Shown: piece after piece, positions 1-7,649 of the stretch
How positions within the stretch are numbered: the first letter of the stretch is position 1
How the letters are laid out: each line of letters opens with the position of its first letter
From: Planctomycetales bacterium
GTDB taxonomy: Bacteria > Planctomycetota > UBA11346
DNA: 15,141 nucleotides
Direction: 5' to 3'
Assembly: GCA_025362255.1 (NCBI GenBank)
Contig: JANYGY010000179.1
Location: 1-15,141, forward strand
Translations under genes and position numbers: made by a program
Notes under the pieces: generated by a model
Database searches by the model: none
What the model saw: only the letters and a program-made list of their open reading frames with translations
Told to the model about the DNA's origin: nothing

Positions 1-310
1 TCACCGCATCGACAATCCCGAAGCCGAAATCCGCCACCACCAACGCCCGGTCGGTCCGCACCGCCTGCGCAAAGCGCAGCTCCAACCACGGACCATCCCC
101 CACCCGATTGCTCTGGTCCGCCGCGTACGACGCCGAACTCCCGTCAAACGCCAACGGCACCTCCGCCCACAAGCCCTCCGCGTCCACCCACCCCGTCGGA
201 GCCACCCACGAGCCGCCTTCGGCCGCTGACAACGTGCGGCTTTCAGCCGTGAATAAGCTGAACAGCGTCAACAGGGTGATGGCGAGGAATGAGAAAAGCT
301 TGGTGTGCAC
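1..310 (-). CDS. Exported protein, N-terminal part (discoidin-like?)
   Basis: Reading leftward from a GTG at 308-310, the frame stays open for 103 codons to the window edge, so the C-terminus is missing. The protein begins HTKLFSFLAITLLTLFSLF, a clear signal-peptide core, followed by a polar stretch. Around residues 55-90 the pattern DGSSASYAAD, then WLELRFAQAV, resembles the start of an F5/8 type C (discoidin/carbohydrate-binding) beta-sandwich, but too little is present to be sure. The gene begins 20 bases after the stop of the upstream gene (331-795), so the two are probably co-transcribed. An AGGA lies about 7 bases before the GTG. Exported location is well supported; the domain call is a weak inference. 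Confidence 0.6.
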   Translation of the reverse strand, partial: MHTKLFSFLAITLLTLFSLFTAESRTLSAAEGGSWVAPTGWVDAEGLWAEVPLAFDGSSASYAADQSNRVGDGPWLELRFAQAVRTDRALVVADFGFGIVDAV

Positions 311-330
311 GGGAGGTTCCTGGCTGAAAA

Positions 331-795
331 TTATTTGGCAGCGGGCGCGGGCGGAGCGCTCACCGGCGGCTGAGCGCGCTGAGCCTGCATCCGTTCGCTT
401 GCCGCTGCCTGGATCTTTGCGCGCAGCGCTTCGGCGACGGTTTGATCCTGCTCAACCACGGCCGGCAGGCGCAGCGTGGTGGGTGCGCCCATGATGGCCC
501 GTTCGAGGTACACCCACTGCTTGACGCCGTCATTGGTCACCTGCGACAGGCGGTATCCCGCAGCGGCCAGCTCGGCCCAGCGCGCCAAGCCGGCTTGATC
601 AGTGTCACCTTTGATGACCACCAATTCGACTTCGAAAGCCATCGGCGGACGGCTCATCGACATTCCCATCGGCATCCCGCCTGGGCCCGGCTGACCAGGG
701 CCGCGGCCCTCATTCTGTCCTGGATGTGGACCTGCAATTTCCATCGAGGAGGCGCTGACGCAGGTGAGGACGAGAAGGGACCAGGAGAGGCGCAT
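331..795 (-). CDS. Small exported protein with a DUF4177-like segment
   Basis: A 154-residue protein of unknown role. It starts with a short hydrophobic segment (MRLSWSLLVLTCVSASS). This could be a signal peptide, or a poor lipobox around Cys12. A Gly/Pro/Met-rich linker follows (about 25-50). Residues 53-99 run as a beta strand (AFEVELVVIKG), a helix (LARWAELAAAGYRL) and two strands ending VYLERA; this is the pattern of the DUF4177 family (strand, helix with 'L..LA..GY.L', then strands). The C-terminal third is a predicted helix rich in Ala/Gln/Glu with a Pro/Ala tail. It is the first gene of a leftward pair with the gene at 1-310. The ATG has no clear Shine-Dalgarno site. The family match was made by eye. 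Confidence 0.65.
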   Translation of the reverse strand: MRLSWSLLVLTCVSASSMEIAGPHPGQNEGRGPGQPGPGGMPMGMSMSRPPMAFEVELVVIKGDTDQAGLARWAELAAAGYRLSQVTNDGVKQWVYLERAIMGAPTTLRLPAVVEQDQTVAEALRAKIQAAASERMQAQRAQPPVSAPPAPAAK

Positions 796-854
796 GAGAG
801 TGGTTTTCGGCTTGGTGCGGATGGCGAGGTCGGACGGTTAGGACACATCCCAAC

Positions 855-910
855 CATTCATTTCATTCGGAATTACTTGGTTAGTATGATACTTATTACC
901 AGTTACAAGG
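855..910. promoter_or_regulatory. AT-rich divergent promoter region
   Basis: This is the AT-richest part of the gap between the leftward pair and the rightward hydrolase gene. On the plus strand TTCATT (862-867) and TATGAT (885-890) are 17 bases apart; the -10 matches the sigma-70 consensus at 5 of 6 positions and the -35 at 3 of 6. A weaker minus-strand pair, TTGTAA (908-903) then TACTAA after 16 bases, could serve the leftward genes. This is a consensus match only. Confidence 0.35.
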
Positions 911-967
911 TCGGTCGACCGTGACCGCCAGTTTCCTCATAATTTTGCTGAGCAGGATGTTCCTCAA

Positions 968-3421
968 ATGTTCATGAATGGGCGTTTCGGGAAGTCGGGT
1001 TTGGTGACATCATTCGTGAAATTTGAAGAGACAGCTCATGGGCAATCTGCCCATGCTACGTTCGAGCGGGGCGGGCAGGGGAGTGGCGGTATCGCCGGTC
1101 GGCTTCGCACGCTGGGTCGGGTCTGCGGTTTGCTGGCCGTTCTTAGCTTGTTCATGGTAGGCAACGCCGCCGAGGTTGAGGTGACGCTGCTGGCGCCCCT
1201 GACCACGCGGGTGGTGGTGGCCAGTGATGTAACCGGGGCGGATGTCGAGGTCAGTGCCACGGTGGTCGTGCCCGGCGATGCGCCGGCAGATCTGGGGGTC
1301 GGGATCGCCGCGATGGATCGTCATGGGCGATGGTTTGATCAAGCGCGCTTTGGGGTGCTGACGCCGGGGCGGCACCAGCTGCGCTGGGTCGTCGACGGGG
1401 CGGCGACTTTTCGCGAAGGTGATGGGCTGGGCCGGTGGAACTCAGCGATTTCCGCCAACGTAAGAACGGTGAGCCTGTATTTCTGGAGCGCGACCGCGAG
1501 CAGGGCGCGGCTCGTGATCAGCGACGTGATGATAGAACCACGAGAAATGTCGCCCAAAAGCTCCTCGATTTTGTCCGTCGCGCACTCTCTGGCGATGAGC
1601 ACGCAGGCGGTGAGTGCGCGCACGGGAGAACGGTGGGAGGTCGCCGTGCGACCTGAGCCGTTTCCGCAGCATCCCTATGACGCGGATGCCTTTCGGCTTG
1701 AGGCGGTGATCACTGATCCCGAAGGCCGAGAACAGACCATTCCCGGATTCTGCCGGGAGCCGCAGCTTCTTTCGAATCGCGGAGATCGCGAAATGGCCAT
1801 GGTCGCCGGAGCAATGGATTTTGCAGTGCGGTTTCGCGCCCGGCAACCTGGGCGGCATCAAGTTCGGATCGTGGCGCGGTGGGCCGACGGCTCGGAGATT
1901 CGCTCGACGTTGCCCGAGGTGCTGGTGACGGGGACGCCGTGGGATGGATACGTGCACCTGGACCGAACTGACCCTCGTTTTTTCAACGTCGCCGGCGCAT
2001 GGTGGTGGCCGGTGGGGCTTAATCTGCACAGCCCGAATGATGTGCGCAGCCACGAGGTGCTGGGCACCCGGCTGACCCCTGACCTCGGCACGGCAACGTA
2101 CACGACGTATCTTGAACGCTTTGCGGCGCATGGTGGCAACGCGGTCGAAATCTGGCTAGCGCCGTGGAATCTCGGATTGGAGTGGAATGGCGATTGGCCC
2201 GGTTTTCACGGCATGGGGCGCTACAACCAAGGCAACGCCGAGCGGCTGGACCGGATCCTCGATTGCGCGTGGCGCTTAGGGGTGCGGGTGAATCTGGTGA
2301 TCGCCAGCCATGGGCAGGCCTCGATCCGGGTGGACAGCGAATGGAACGACCATCCGTGGAACATCCTCAACGGCGGGGTGCTGACGAATCCCTATGAGCT
2401 TTTTACCGATCCCCGAGCTTTGCTGAGCCAGCAGCACCTGCGTCGGTATCTGGTGGCGCGGTACGCCGATCATCCAGCGATTTTGGCGTGGAAACTGTGG
2501 ACCGAGGTCGATCTGACGGTCGCCGGCAATTCGAGTTGGGCCACGCCGTCACCGCGACTGAAAGCACTGTTCGCCAAAAGCGGATCAGCTGCGGTTCTGG
2601 ATGCTGCGCCGCCCACGATGGACGCGCGCTTGGCAGCACTCACCCGCTGGCATGCGGACGCCGCAGCGCAGCTCCATGCCCTTGATGGCTATGGCCACCC
2701 GGTCACCACCCATTGGTCGAACACGTATCAGCGCGTGCATCCGCAGGTCGCGGCCCTGCCCGGCATCGATCTGCTGTGCATCGATGCTTATCATAGTGAT
2801 CCATCTGATGCTGAGCATTCGCCGCAAGGCCAGCTTGCGAAATTGCTGTGGGCGAGCATTGACGACCCTCAGCAAGGCTTGATGCGATATGCCAAAGGTG
2901 TGCTGGTGACGGAATATGGCGGTTCATCGCAGGGTTCGAGCGATGCCAGCATGCGCGCGGATCACGCCTGTGGGGCGTGGGCCGCGCTCGTGGGCGGTCA
3001 TGCGGGAAGCCCGTTGCTGTGGTGGCATGAATGGGTCGACCAAGGCGACCATTGGCAGCCATATGCGGCGATCAGCGCTTTTATCGCCGGTGAGGATCTC
3101 CGCGGCGGAGGCAGCCACGACTGCGTGGTGACGGGCGGCTCTGGGGATGTCGCTGGGCGCCTGTGGATGCAGACGGCACGCGTTCTGGCGTACGTCGTCG
3201 ACCTCGATTGGAATCGGCGCGGCGGAGCGCTTGCGAGACAGACCCAGGTACAGATTGCGCTGCCTGCGCTGCCCGCCGGAACCTGGCAGGGGCAGTGGTG
3301 GGATGCCGATCGCGGAATTCCTGGGCCGACTTTCAGCGCGGTGCATGTTGACGGCGAATTCGTGTTGAGCGTGCCGGAATTTTCTGGCCATGTGGCGTTG
3401 AAAATGTGGCTGGGGCGTTGA
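968..3421 (+). CDS. Exported glycoside-hydrolase-like (clan GH-A type) protein
   Basis: An 817-residue exported protein, probably acting on a carbohydrate. A hydrophobic signal core lies at residues 53-64 with likely cleavage after NAA (about 68), leaving an unusually long n-region. ATG 968 is preceded by AGGA at 954-957 (10-base spacing); ATG 974 is also possible. Residues about 70-320 are beta-rich and could hold carbohydrate-binding-type sandwiches. From about 335 a TIM-barrel-like region follows: 'FAAHGGNAVEIWLAPWN', then 'ILDCAWRLGVRVNLVIASH', then 'HPAILAWKLWTEVD'. Candidate acid/base is Glu513 (WTE) and candidate nucleophile is Glu649 (VTEYGG), a spacing typical of GH5-like enzymes. 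The last ~80 residues form another beta domain, resembling the putative collagen-binding C-terminal domain of DUF4038/DUF5060-type proteins. The substrate cannot be read from sequence. The Thr before Glu513 replaces the usual Asn. Confidence 0.75.
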   Translation: MFMNGRFGKSGLVTSFVKFEETAHGQSAHATFERGGQGSGGIAGRLRTLGRVCGLLAVLSLFMVGNAAEVEVTLLAPLTTRVVVASDVTGADVEVSATVVVPGDAPADLGVGIAAMDRHGRWFDQARFGVLTPGRHQLRWVVDGAATFREGDGLGRWNSAISANVRTVSLYFWSATASRARLVISDVMIEPREMSPKSSSILSVAHSLAMSTQAVSARTGERWEVAVRPEPFPQHPYDADAFRLEAVITDPEGREQTIPGFCREPQLLSNRGDREMAMVAGAMDFAVRFRARQPGRHQVRIVARWADGSEIRSTLPEVLVTGTPWDGYVHLDRTDPRFFNVAGAWWWPVGLNLHSPNDVRSHEVLGTRLTPDLGTATYTTYLERFAAHGGNAVEIWLAPWNLGLEWNGDWPGFHGMGRYNQGNAERLDRILDCAWRLGVRVNLVIASHGQASIRVDSEWNDHPWNILNGGVLTNPYELFTDPRALLSQQHLRRYLVARYADHPAILAWKLWTEVDLTVAGNSSWATPSPRLKALFAKSGSAAVLDAAPPTMDARLAALTRWHADAAAQLHALDGYGHPVTTHWSNTYQRVHPQVAALPGIDLLCIDAYHSDPSDAEHSPQGQLAKLLWASIDDPQQGLMRYAKGVLVTEYGGSSQGSSDASMRADHACGAWAALVGGHAGSPLLWWHEWVDQGDHWQPYAAISAFIAGEDLRGGGSHDCVVTGGSGDVAGRLWMQTARVLAYVVDLDWNRRGGALARQTQVQIALPALPAGTWQGQWWDADRGIPGPTFSAVHVDGEFVLSVPEFSGHVALKMWLGR
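1037..1055. repeat. 8-bp inverted repeat in the hydrolase leader
   Basis: CATGGGCA and TGCCCATG are perfect inverted copies separated by ATC. They lie inside the coding sequence of the long n-region, before the signal-peptide core, so a hairpin could form near the start of the mRNA. A role as an operator or as mRNA structure is possible but not shown. Confidence 0.5.
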
Positions 3422-3488
3422 AACAACTCTAGCCCCCTATGGCCGTCTGTGACGTGTGGCAGACGTTGGGCGGTTTGTTGAGACGCTG

Positions 3489-3509
3489 GTCGCGATAATT
3501 TTATGCGAC
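3489..3509. repeat. Small hairpin between convergent genes
   Basis: GTCGC-G-ATAA, a TT loop, and TTATGCGAC form a 9-bp stem with one bulged G. It lies 68 bases past the stop of the hydrolase gene, and its loop side is AT-rich on both strands. It may contribute to termination of either convergent transcript, but there is no clean T-tract after it. Confidence 0.35.
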
Positions 3510-3542
3510 GAAATCAGGAGGAATCGACGACAAAGGCGTGCG

Positions 3543-3580
3543 CGTCTCATAAGCGGGGGCAAGCCCCCGCTTATGAGACG
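3543..3580. terminator. Perfect palindrome, probable bidirectional terminator
   Basis: The left arm CGTCTCATAAGCGGGGGC and its exact reverse complement are separated only by AA, giving an 18-bp perfect stem with a GC-rich core. It sits between the ends of two convergent genes and starts 11 bases after the trigger factor stop. Neither side carries a T-tract, so intrinsic termination in the classical sense is uncertain; it could also be a dispersed palindromic repeat or an mRNA 3'-end stabiliser. Confidence 0.6.
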
Positions 3581-3590
3581 AATTGCTCCA

Positions 3591-4850
3591 TTACCCGGCG
3601 AGCTGATCGAGCAGCATCTCGACGGCCTTCGCTTCGCGAATCTCGAGGGCGACCTGATTGGCCCGCCCTGATTCGCGCAGCTGCTTGGCGATGTCTTCGG
3701 CCCGGCGACCAGTTTGCTGGGCGGCCATCTGGATCTGATCGGACAGGTCCTCGTTGCTGACTTCGACGCCGAGCTTGGTGGCCAGGGCATCGAGGATCAG
3801 GTAGCGGGTGAGGCCTTTGGTCGCCTCGGTTGCGGCTTCGGTCTTGGCCGCGGCCACTTCGTCGGCGGTCTTGCCTTGCGATTCGGCGCGCTTGGTCGCG
3901 GCCTCGGTGGCCTCGGCGATGGTTGCGGCGAGCAGTTGCTCGGGCAGTTCGACGGTGGTCTTGGCGAGCAGCTGGGTGGTCAGTTCGGTGATCTGGGCCC
4001 CGCGAGCTTCGCGCTCTTTGCCGGCCTGGATGCGGACCGACAGCAATTCTTTCAGCTTCTCGAGGGACTCGGCGCCGATGCGCTTGGCGAATTCGTCATC
4101 GAGCGGCGCCGCGCGCAGGCGCTGGGCGATCTGGATGGTGACTGCGATGGTGGCTTCTTTGCCGGCGTGTTCAGCCGGGGTGAAGGACTGCGGCAGATTG
4201 GCGGTGAAGGACAGCTGGTCGCCGGCCTTTTTGCCCTTGAGCGCTGCCACGATGTCGGCCGGGGCCTTGCCGAAGAACGGGTAGCCACCGACCAGATGGT
4301 TGAAGTCGTGCAGCTTGCGCGCTTCGACTCCACCGACGGTGACGCTGCCCGACACGGTGATGCTGTCGTCTTCTTGGATGGTCTCGCCCTCGGCCAGCGG
4401 CGAGAGCGTGCCGCTGCGCCGGGCGAGGGTGTTCAGCTGCTCGGCGACCTCGGTGTCACCGATGGCGACCGCGGGCTTGGTGATGGTGAATTGTTTCGCC
4501 TCAGGCAAGGCGATGACCGGTTTCACTTCGAAGCTGACGACCACCGCAAAACCGTTGTCACGGTTGATCGATTCCGACTTCATCGGGCCGATCGGCGACA
4601 GGTTGTGCTCTTTCAGCGCTCCCGAAAACGCTTCGTCGCCGAGCCGTTCTTCGGTGTGCGCGGTGGCCGCTGCGCCGTACCGGGATTCGAGAATGCTGAG
4701 TGAGCTTTTGCCCGGGCGGAAGCCGTTGAGCTTGACCTCTCCGCCGAGTTGCTTGAGCACTTGCGCCCGGCGGCGGTTGACCTCCTCCTTGGTGTAGGAG
4801 ATCGTGACCTGCTTGCGGAGCTTGCCGGCATCGGCGACGGAGACCTGCAT
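3591..4850 (-). CDS. tig: Trigger factor, ribosome-associated chaperone
   Basis: Trigger factor binds near the ribosomal exit tunnel and shields nascent chains; the family also carries a peptidyl-prolyl isomerase domain. At 419 residues the protein is near the usual 430-450. The ribosome-docking signature GFRPGK is at residues 43-48, in the expected place in the N-terminal domain. A FKBP-like segment follows from about 155 ('EDDSITVSGSVTVGGVEA', later 'NLPQSFTPAEHAGKEATIAV'), and from about 245 the protein is helical and charged, as in the C-terminal chaperone domain. The gene stands alone, divergent from the kinase gene; clpP and clpX, which often follow tig, are not next to it. AAGG lies about 12 bases before the ATG, a weak ribosome site. 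Confidence 0.96.
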   Translation of the reverse strand: MQVSVADAGKLRKQVTISYTKEEVNRRRAQVLKQLGGEVKLNGFRPGKSSLSILESRYGAAATAHTEERLGDEAFSGALKEHNLSPIGPMKSESINRDNGFAVVVSFEVKPVIALPEAKQFTITKPAVAIGDTEVAEQLNTLARRSGTLSPLAEGETIQEDDSITVSGSVTVGGVEARKLHDFNHLVGGYPFFGKAPADIVAALKGKKAGDQLSFTANLPQSFTPAEHAGKEATIAVTIQIAQRLRAAPLDDEFAKRIGAESLEKLKELLSVRIQAGKEREARGAQITELTTQLLAKTTVELPEQLLAATIAEATEAATKRAESQGKTADEVAAAKTEAATEATKGLTRYLILDALATKLGVEVSNEDLSDQIQMAAQQTGRRAEDIAKQLRESGRANQVALEIREAKAVEMLLDQLAG

Positions 4851-4985
4851 AAATCAATGTACCTTGTAGCTGGACCGCCCGGCTGAGCCAGCTGGCGGAA
4901 GGGTCGCGAAGCATGGCGAAACGCCTACGCCGGGCAAAGGGTTCTTGCAGCGGAGGCGACGACTGCGCCAGCAGCTCACCCTGAT

Positions 4986-5014
4986 TTGCGGGCCAAGCGT
5001 TTACGTGGTAAGCT
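4986..5014 (+). promoter_or_regulatory. Possible sigma-70-like promoter for the kinase gene
   Basis: TTGCGG (4986-4991) and TAAGCT (5009-5014) are 17 bases apart, just before the kinase start. Matches to consensus are 4 of 6 and 3 of 6, so this is a weak candidate. If used, the transcript leader would be almost absent. Confidence 0.2.
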
Positions 5015-5025
5015 AGGGGTGACCT

Positions 5026-7170
5026 ATGGATGATCAGCGCTTGGTGCAGATGGCTCTCGATCAGGGCCTCATAACCGCCGACCAGGTGGCCGACGCCACC
5101 CGCGAACAGCTGGCGTTGGCCGACCGGGGCTTGAACAATTCCGTGTGGTACCTGTTGCAGGATCTCGGCCACCTCAGCGATCAGGCGGCGCGCGAGCTGC
5201 GCAAGAAATCGTCGAGCAGCGGAGTCCGCGCGCTGGAGGTCGGCGGTTATCAGATCCAGGGTCGACTCGGCGCGGGCGGCATGGGCGATGTCTTTCGTGG
5301 GCGCAACACCGCCGGCGACGAAGTTGCGATCAAGCTGCTGTCGGCGAAATTCCAGAGCAACGAGGAATATCAGCGGCGCTTCGACCGCGAGGCGCGCACC
5401 AGCATGCGCCTGCGTCATCCGCACATCGCGCGCAGCCTCGACGCCGGGCTGGTCCAGGGGACCCGCTTCATGGTGATGGAGCTGGTCGAGGGCCCCAGCC
5501 TGAAAGCGCGGATCCAGGACCAGGGGCCGATCAGCGATCTCGAAGCCGTCTTTCTGCTCGAGCAGATGGCCGGAGCGCTGGGCCATTCGTGGAACGAGGG
5601 CGTACTCCATCGCGATGTCAAACCGGCCAACATCATCATCGGGGCACCCCGACCTGGACATCACGAACCCTTTTGCGCCAAGCTGATCGACTTCGGTCTA
5701 GCCAAAGCGTGGCAAGACGCCGAGCACAGCGGCGAAGAAAGCCGGGGCGGCCTGACCGGCGCGGGCTTGGCCCTGGGCACTCCGCATTACATGAGTCCCG
5801 AGCAGGCCAGCGGGCAGGCGGATCTGGATCAGCGATGCGACATCTATGGCCTGGGCGCGAGCCTCTTTCATGCCCTGATGGGGCACACGATGTACTCGGG
5901 CAAAAGCTCGGCCGTGATCATGTACAAGCAGGTCACCGAGCAGATTGATCTCTCTGAGCTGCGCAAAAAAGGCGCCCGCAAGCAACTGGTCGAGCTGCTG
6001 GAGAAGATGCTCGCGAAGGATCGCAGCAAACGCCTGGCGACCTGGGTCGAGGTGCTTGCGGCGACGGCGCGGGTCAAGGCCTTGATGAACGCGGGCCTGG
6101 GCGCAATCCCATCGGCAATACCGGTCGCGACCCCGGTTGCCGCGCGGGTATCATCCGAGATCGCGTTGGCGGTGCTGGCGCAACGGCCGGTGGCGACGTT
6201 GCCGAAAGCGACGTCTTCCGCACTGAACACCCAACCGAACCTGTCAGCTTCCATCGGCAAACGCCGCACGTCGGCGACGTGGTTGCTGCTCGTCGTCGTG
6301 GTCGCCGTGGGCCTGGGGTTCAGCGCGTGGTGGTTGCTGCTGCGTGGCGAAGGCCCGCGCGCGGCGACTCCGGCAACCTTGGCGGAGGTGCTGCGCAGCA
6401 GCGCCGGCCAAGCGGTTGAGATCCGGCTAGCGCCCGGGATCTATGGCGCGGTGCTGCGCCTCGGCGCGGCGGCCACCGGTCTTGATCTGCGCGCCGCCGG
6501 CCCGGGAGTGGTGCTGACTGGCGTTACCGCTGAGCCGGGACTGCGGGCGACCCTCAGCGGCATCGAAGTACGCGGACCGTTGACGCTTGGGCCAGGCGTC
6601 CAGCTGGAGCTGCAGGGCGGCAGTGCCCACGCCGTGCTGGTCGACGGTGGCCGGCTGACCTGCGTAAACACCGAGATCGCCGGCCCCATCGCGGTCAATC
6701 ATCAAGGAGTGCTGAGCCTGCGCGGGGGGCGTGCTGGCGCCGGCATCCGGGGCGAAGACAGCACGATCGAGCTGCACGATTGCCGCATCAGCGGGGCGGT
6801 GCAGATCACTCGCGGTGCATTGTCCGCGACGACCACGGTCATCAGCGGCAACGGAGAAATTCCAGCATTGGCACTCGACCGAGCAAACGGAGTGACGTTG
6901 CACGCGGTGACCCTCGACAGCTCGGCGGTCGGCGTGGCCGCAGATTCCAGCGCGATCACGGCCCTCGATGGTTTGACGATCAGCGCCAGCCGGGTGGGCA
7001 TCGCCTGGACTGGACCAGCTGATCCGACCTGGGAATGGCGCGGCCTGCGGGTGACGGCGCCAACCGTCGCCAGCGGTCTGCCGGCAACGCGGGTGGCGGC
7101 GGCCAGTGCGAGTGCCGCTAGTTCGACTGCAAGCAGCCCACAAGCGGTCACTCACGCGAACCCGAAATAA
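5026..7170 (+). CDS. Transmembrane Hanks-type Ser/Thr protein kinase with beta-helix-like outer domain
   Basis: A 714-residue membrane kinase that probably senses something outside the cytoplasm. Residues 1-60 form a small helical domain, with 'LDQGLITADQVADATREQ' and 'LQDLGHLSDQAARELRKK' resembling the MshEN/GspE N-terminal type. The kinase domain spans about 75-345: glycine loop GAGGMG (82-87), Lys103 in VAIK, helix-C Glu122, HRDVKPAN (195-202, catalytic Asp197), DFG (222-224) and SPEQ (257-260). All catalytic residues are present, so it should be active. A Pro/Ala-rich linker leads to one membrane helix at about 418-438. The outer part (440-714) has repeating short strands typical of a parallel beta-helix (for example EIRLAPGIYGAV, LDGLTISASRVGIAW) and ends in a Ser/Ala-rich tail. 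AGGGGTGA precedes the ATG. A receiver gene follows after 17 bases, suggesting an operon. Confidence 0.93.
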   Translation: MDDQRLVQMALDQGLITADQVADATREQLALADRGLNNSVWYLLQDLGHLSDQAARELRKKSSSSGVRALEVGGYQIQGRLGAGGMGDVFRGRNTAGDEVAIKLLSAKFQSNEEYQRRFDREARTSMRLRHPHIARSLDAGLVQGTRFMVMELVEGPSLKARIQDQGPISDLEAVFLLEQMAGALGHSWNEGVLHRDVKPANIIIGAPRPGHHEPFCAKLIDFGLAKAWQDAEHSGEESRGGLTGAGLALGTPHYMSPEQASGQADLDQRCDIYGLGASLFHALMGHTMYSGKSSAVIMYKQVTEQIDLSELRKKGARKQLVELLEKMLAKDRSKRLATWVEVLAATARVKALMNAGLGAIPSAIPVATPVAARVSSEIALAVLAQRPVATLPKATSSALNTQPNLSASIGKRRTSATWLLLVVVVAVGLGFSAWWLLLRGEGPRAATPATLAEVLRSSAGQAVEIRLAPGIYGAVLRLGAAATGLDLRAAGPGVVLTGVTAEPGLRATLSGIEVRGPLTLGPGVQLELQGGSAHAVLVDGGRLTCVNTEIAGPIAVNHQGVLSLRGGRAGAGIRGEDSTIELHDCRISGAVQITRGALSATTTVISGNGEIPALALDRANGVTLHAVTLDSSAVGVAADSSAITALDGLTISASRVGIAWTGPADPTWEWRGLRVTAPTVASGLPATRVAAASASAASSTASSPQAVTHANPK

Positions 7171-7187
7171 GAATTCCCCTAAGCCGA

Positions 7188-7559
7188 ATGCCCAAAAATG
7201 TGCTCGTGGTCGATGACTCAGCGATGATGCGACGAATCGTCATCGAGCAGCTCAGAGCGTGCGAATTCGACGTCAACGTGATCGAAGCCGAAGACGGCCG
7301 CCAAGGTCTGGAACGCTTCAAGCTGGGCGACATCGCCTGCGTGCTCAGCGACTGGAACATGCCGACGATGGATGGCCTGACGATGGTGCGCGAGATGCGC
7401 AAACTCGATCCGCACAGCCGTGTCTCGATCGTCATGATCACCACCAACGGCAACGCCGACAACATCATGCATGCGTTGCACGCCGGCGCCGATCAGCATC
7501 TCGCCAAACCGCTCACACCGGCGCATTTCAAGGCCGCCCTGACCGCGATCCTCGGCTGA
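7188..7559 (+). CDS. Stand-alone CheY-like response regulator receiver
   Basis: A 123-residue single-domain receiver with no output domain. The acidic pocket Asp9/Asp10, the phospho-acceptor Asp55 (LSDWNMP), the switch Thr85 or Thr86 (MITTNG) and Lys107 (AKPLTP) are all present, so it should accept phosphate from a histidine kinase. Such proteins act by binding a partner, such as a flagellar motor or another kinase. It lies 17 bases after the kinase stop and about 90 bases before the NtrC-type regulator, all on the same strand. No histidine kinase, CheA or chemoreceptor is in the window, so the partner is unknown. The ATG has no good Shine-Dalgarno site and may depend on translation of the kinase gene. 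Confidence 0.9.
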   Translation: MPKNVLVVDDSAMMRRIVIEQLRACEFDVNVIEAEDGRQGLERFKLGDIACVLSDWNMPTMDGLTMVREMRKLDPHSRVSIVMITTNGNADNIMHALHAGADQHLAKPLTPAHFKAALTAILG

Positions 7560-7649
7560 GATCATGTTCGTCGATTGGCTGATGACCGAGTTCTTCGCGC
7601 CCAGGATTTCACTTCATCCTTCGCCCATCTGCTCGCATGGTGAGACCGT

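Noticed and set aside
3714..4703. Long plus-strand frame across the trigger factor gene
   Set aside because: It is antisense to a clearly identified gene and is Gly/Leu/Phe-rich with no family pattern; such frames are common in GC-rich DNA.
4558..5664. Long minus-strand frame spanning the tig start and the kinase gene
   Set aside because: It overlaps two well-supported genes in other frames and shows no recognisable domain.
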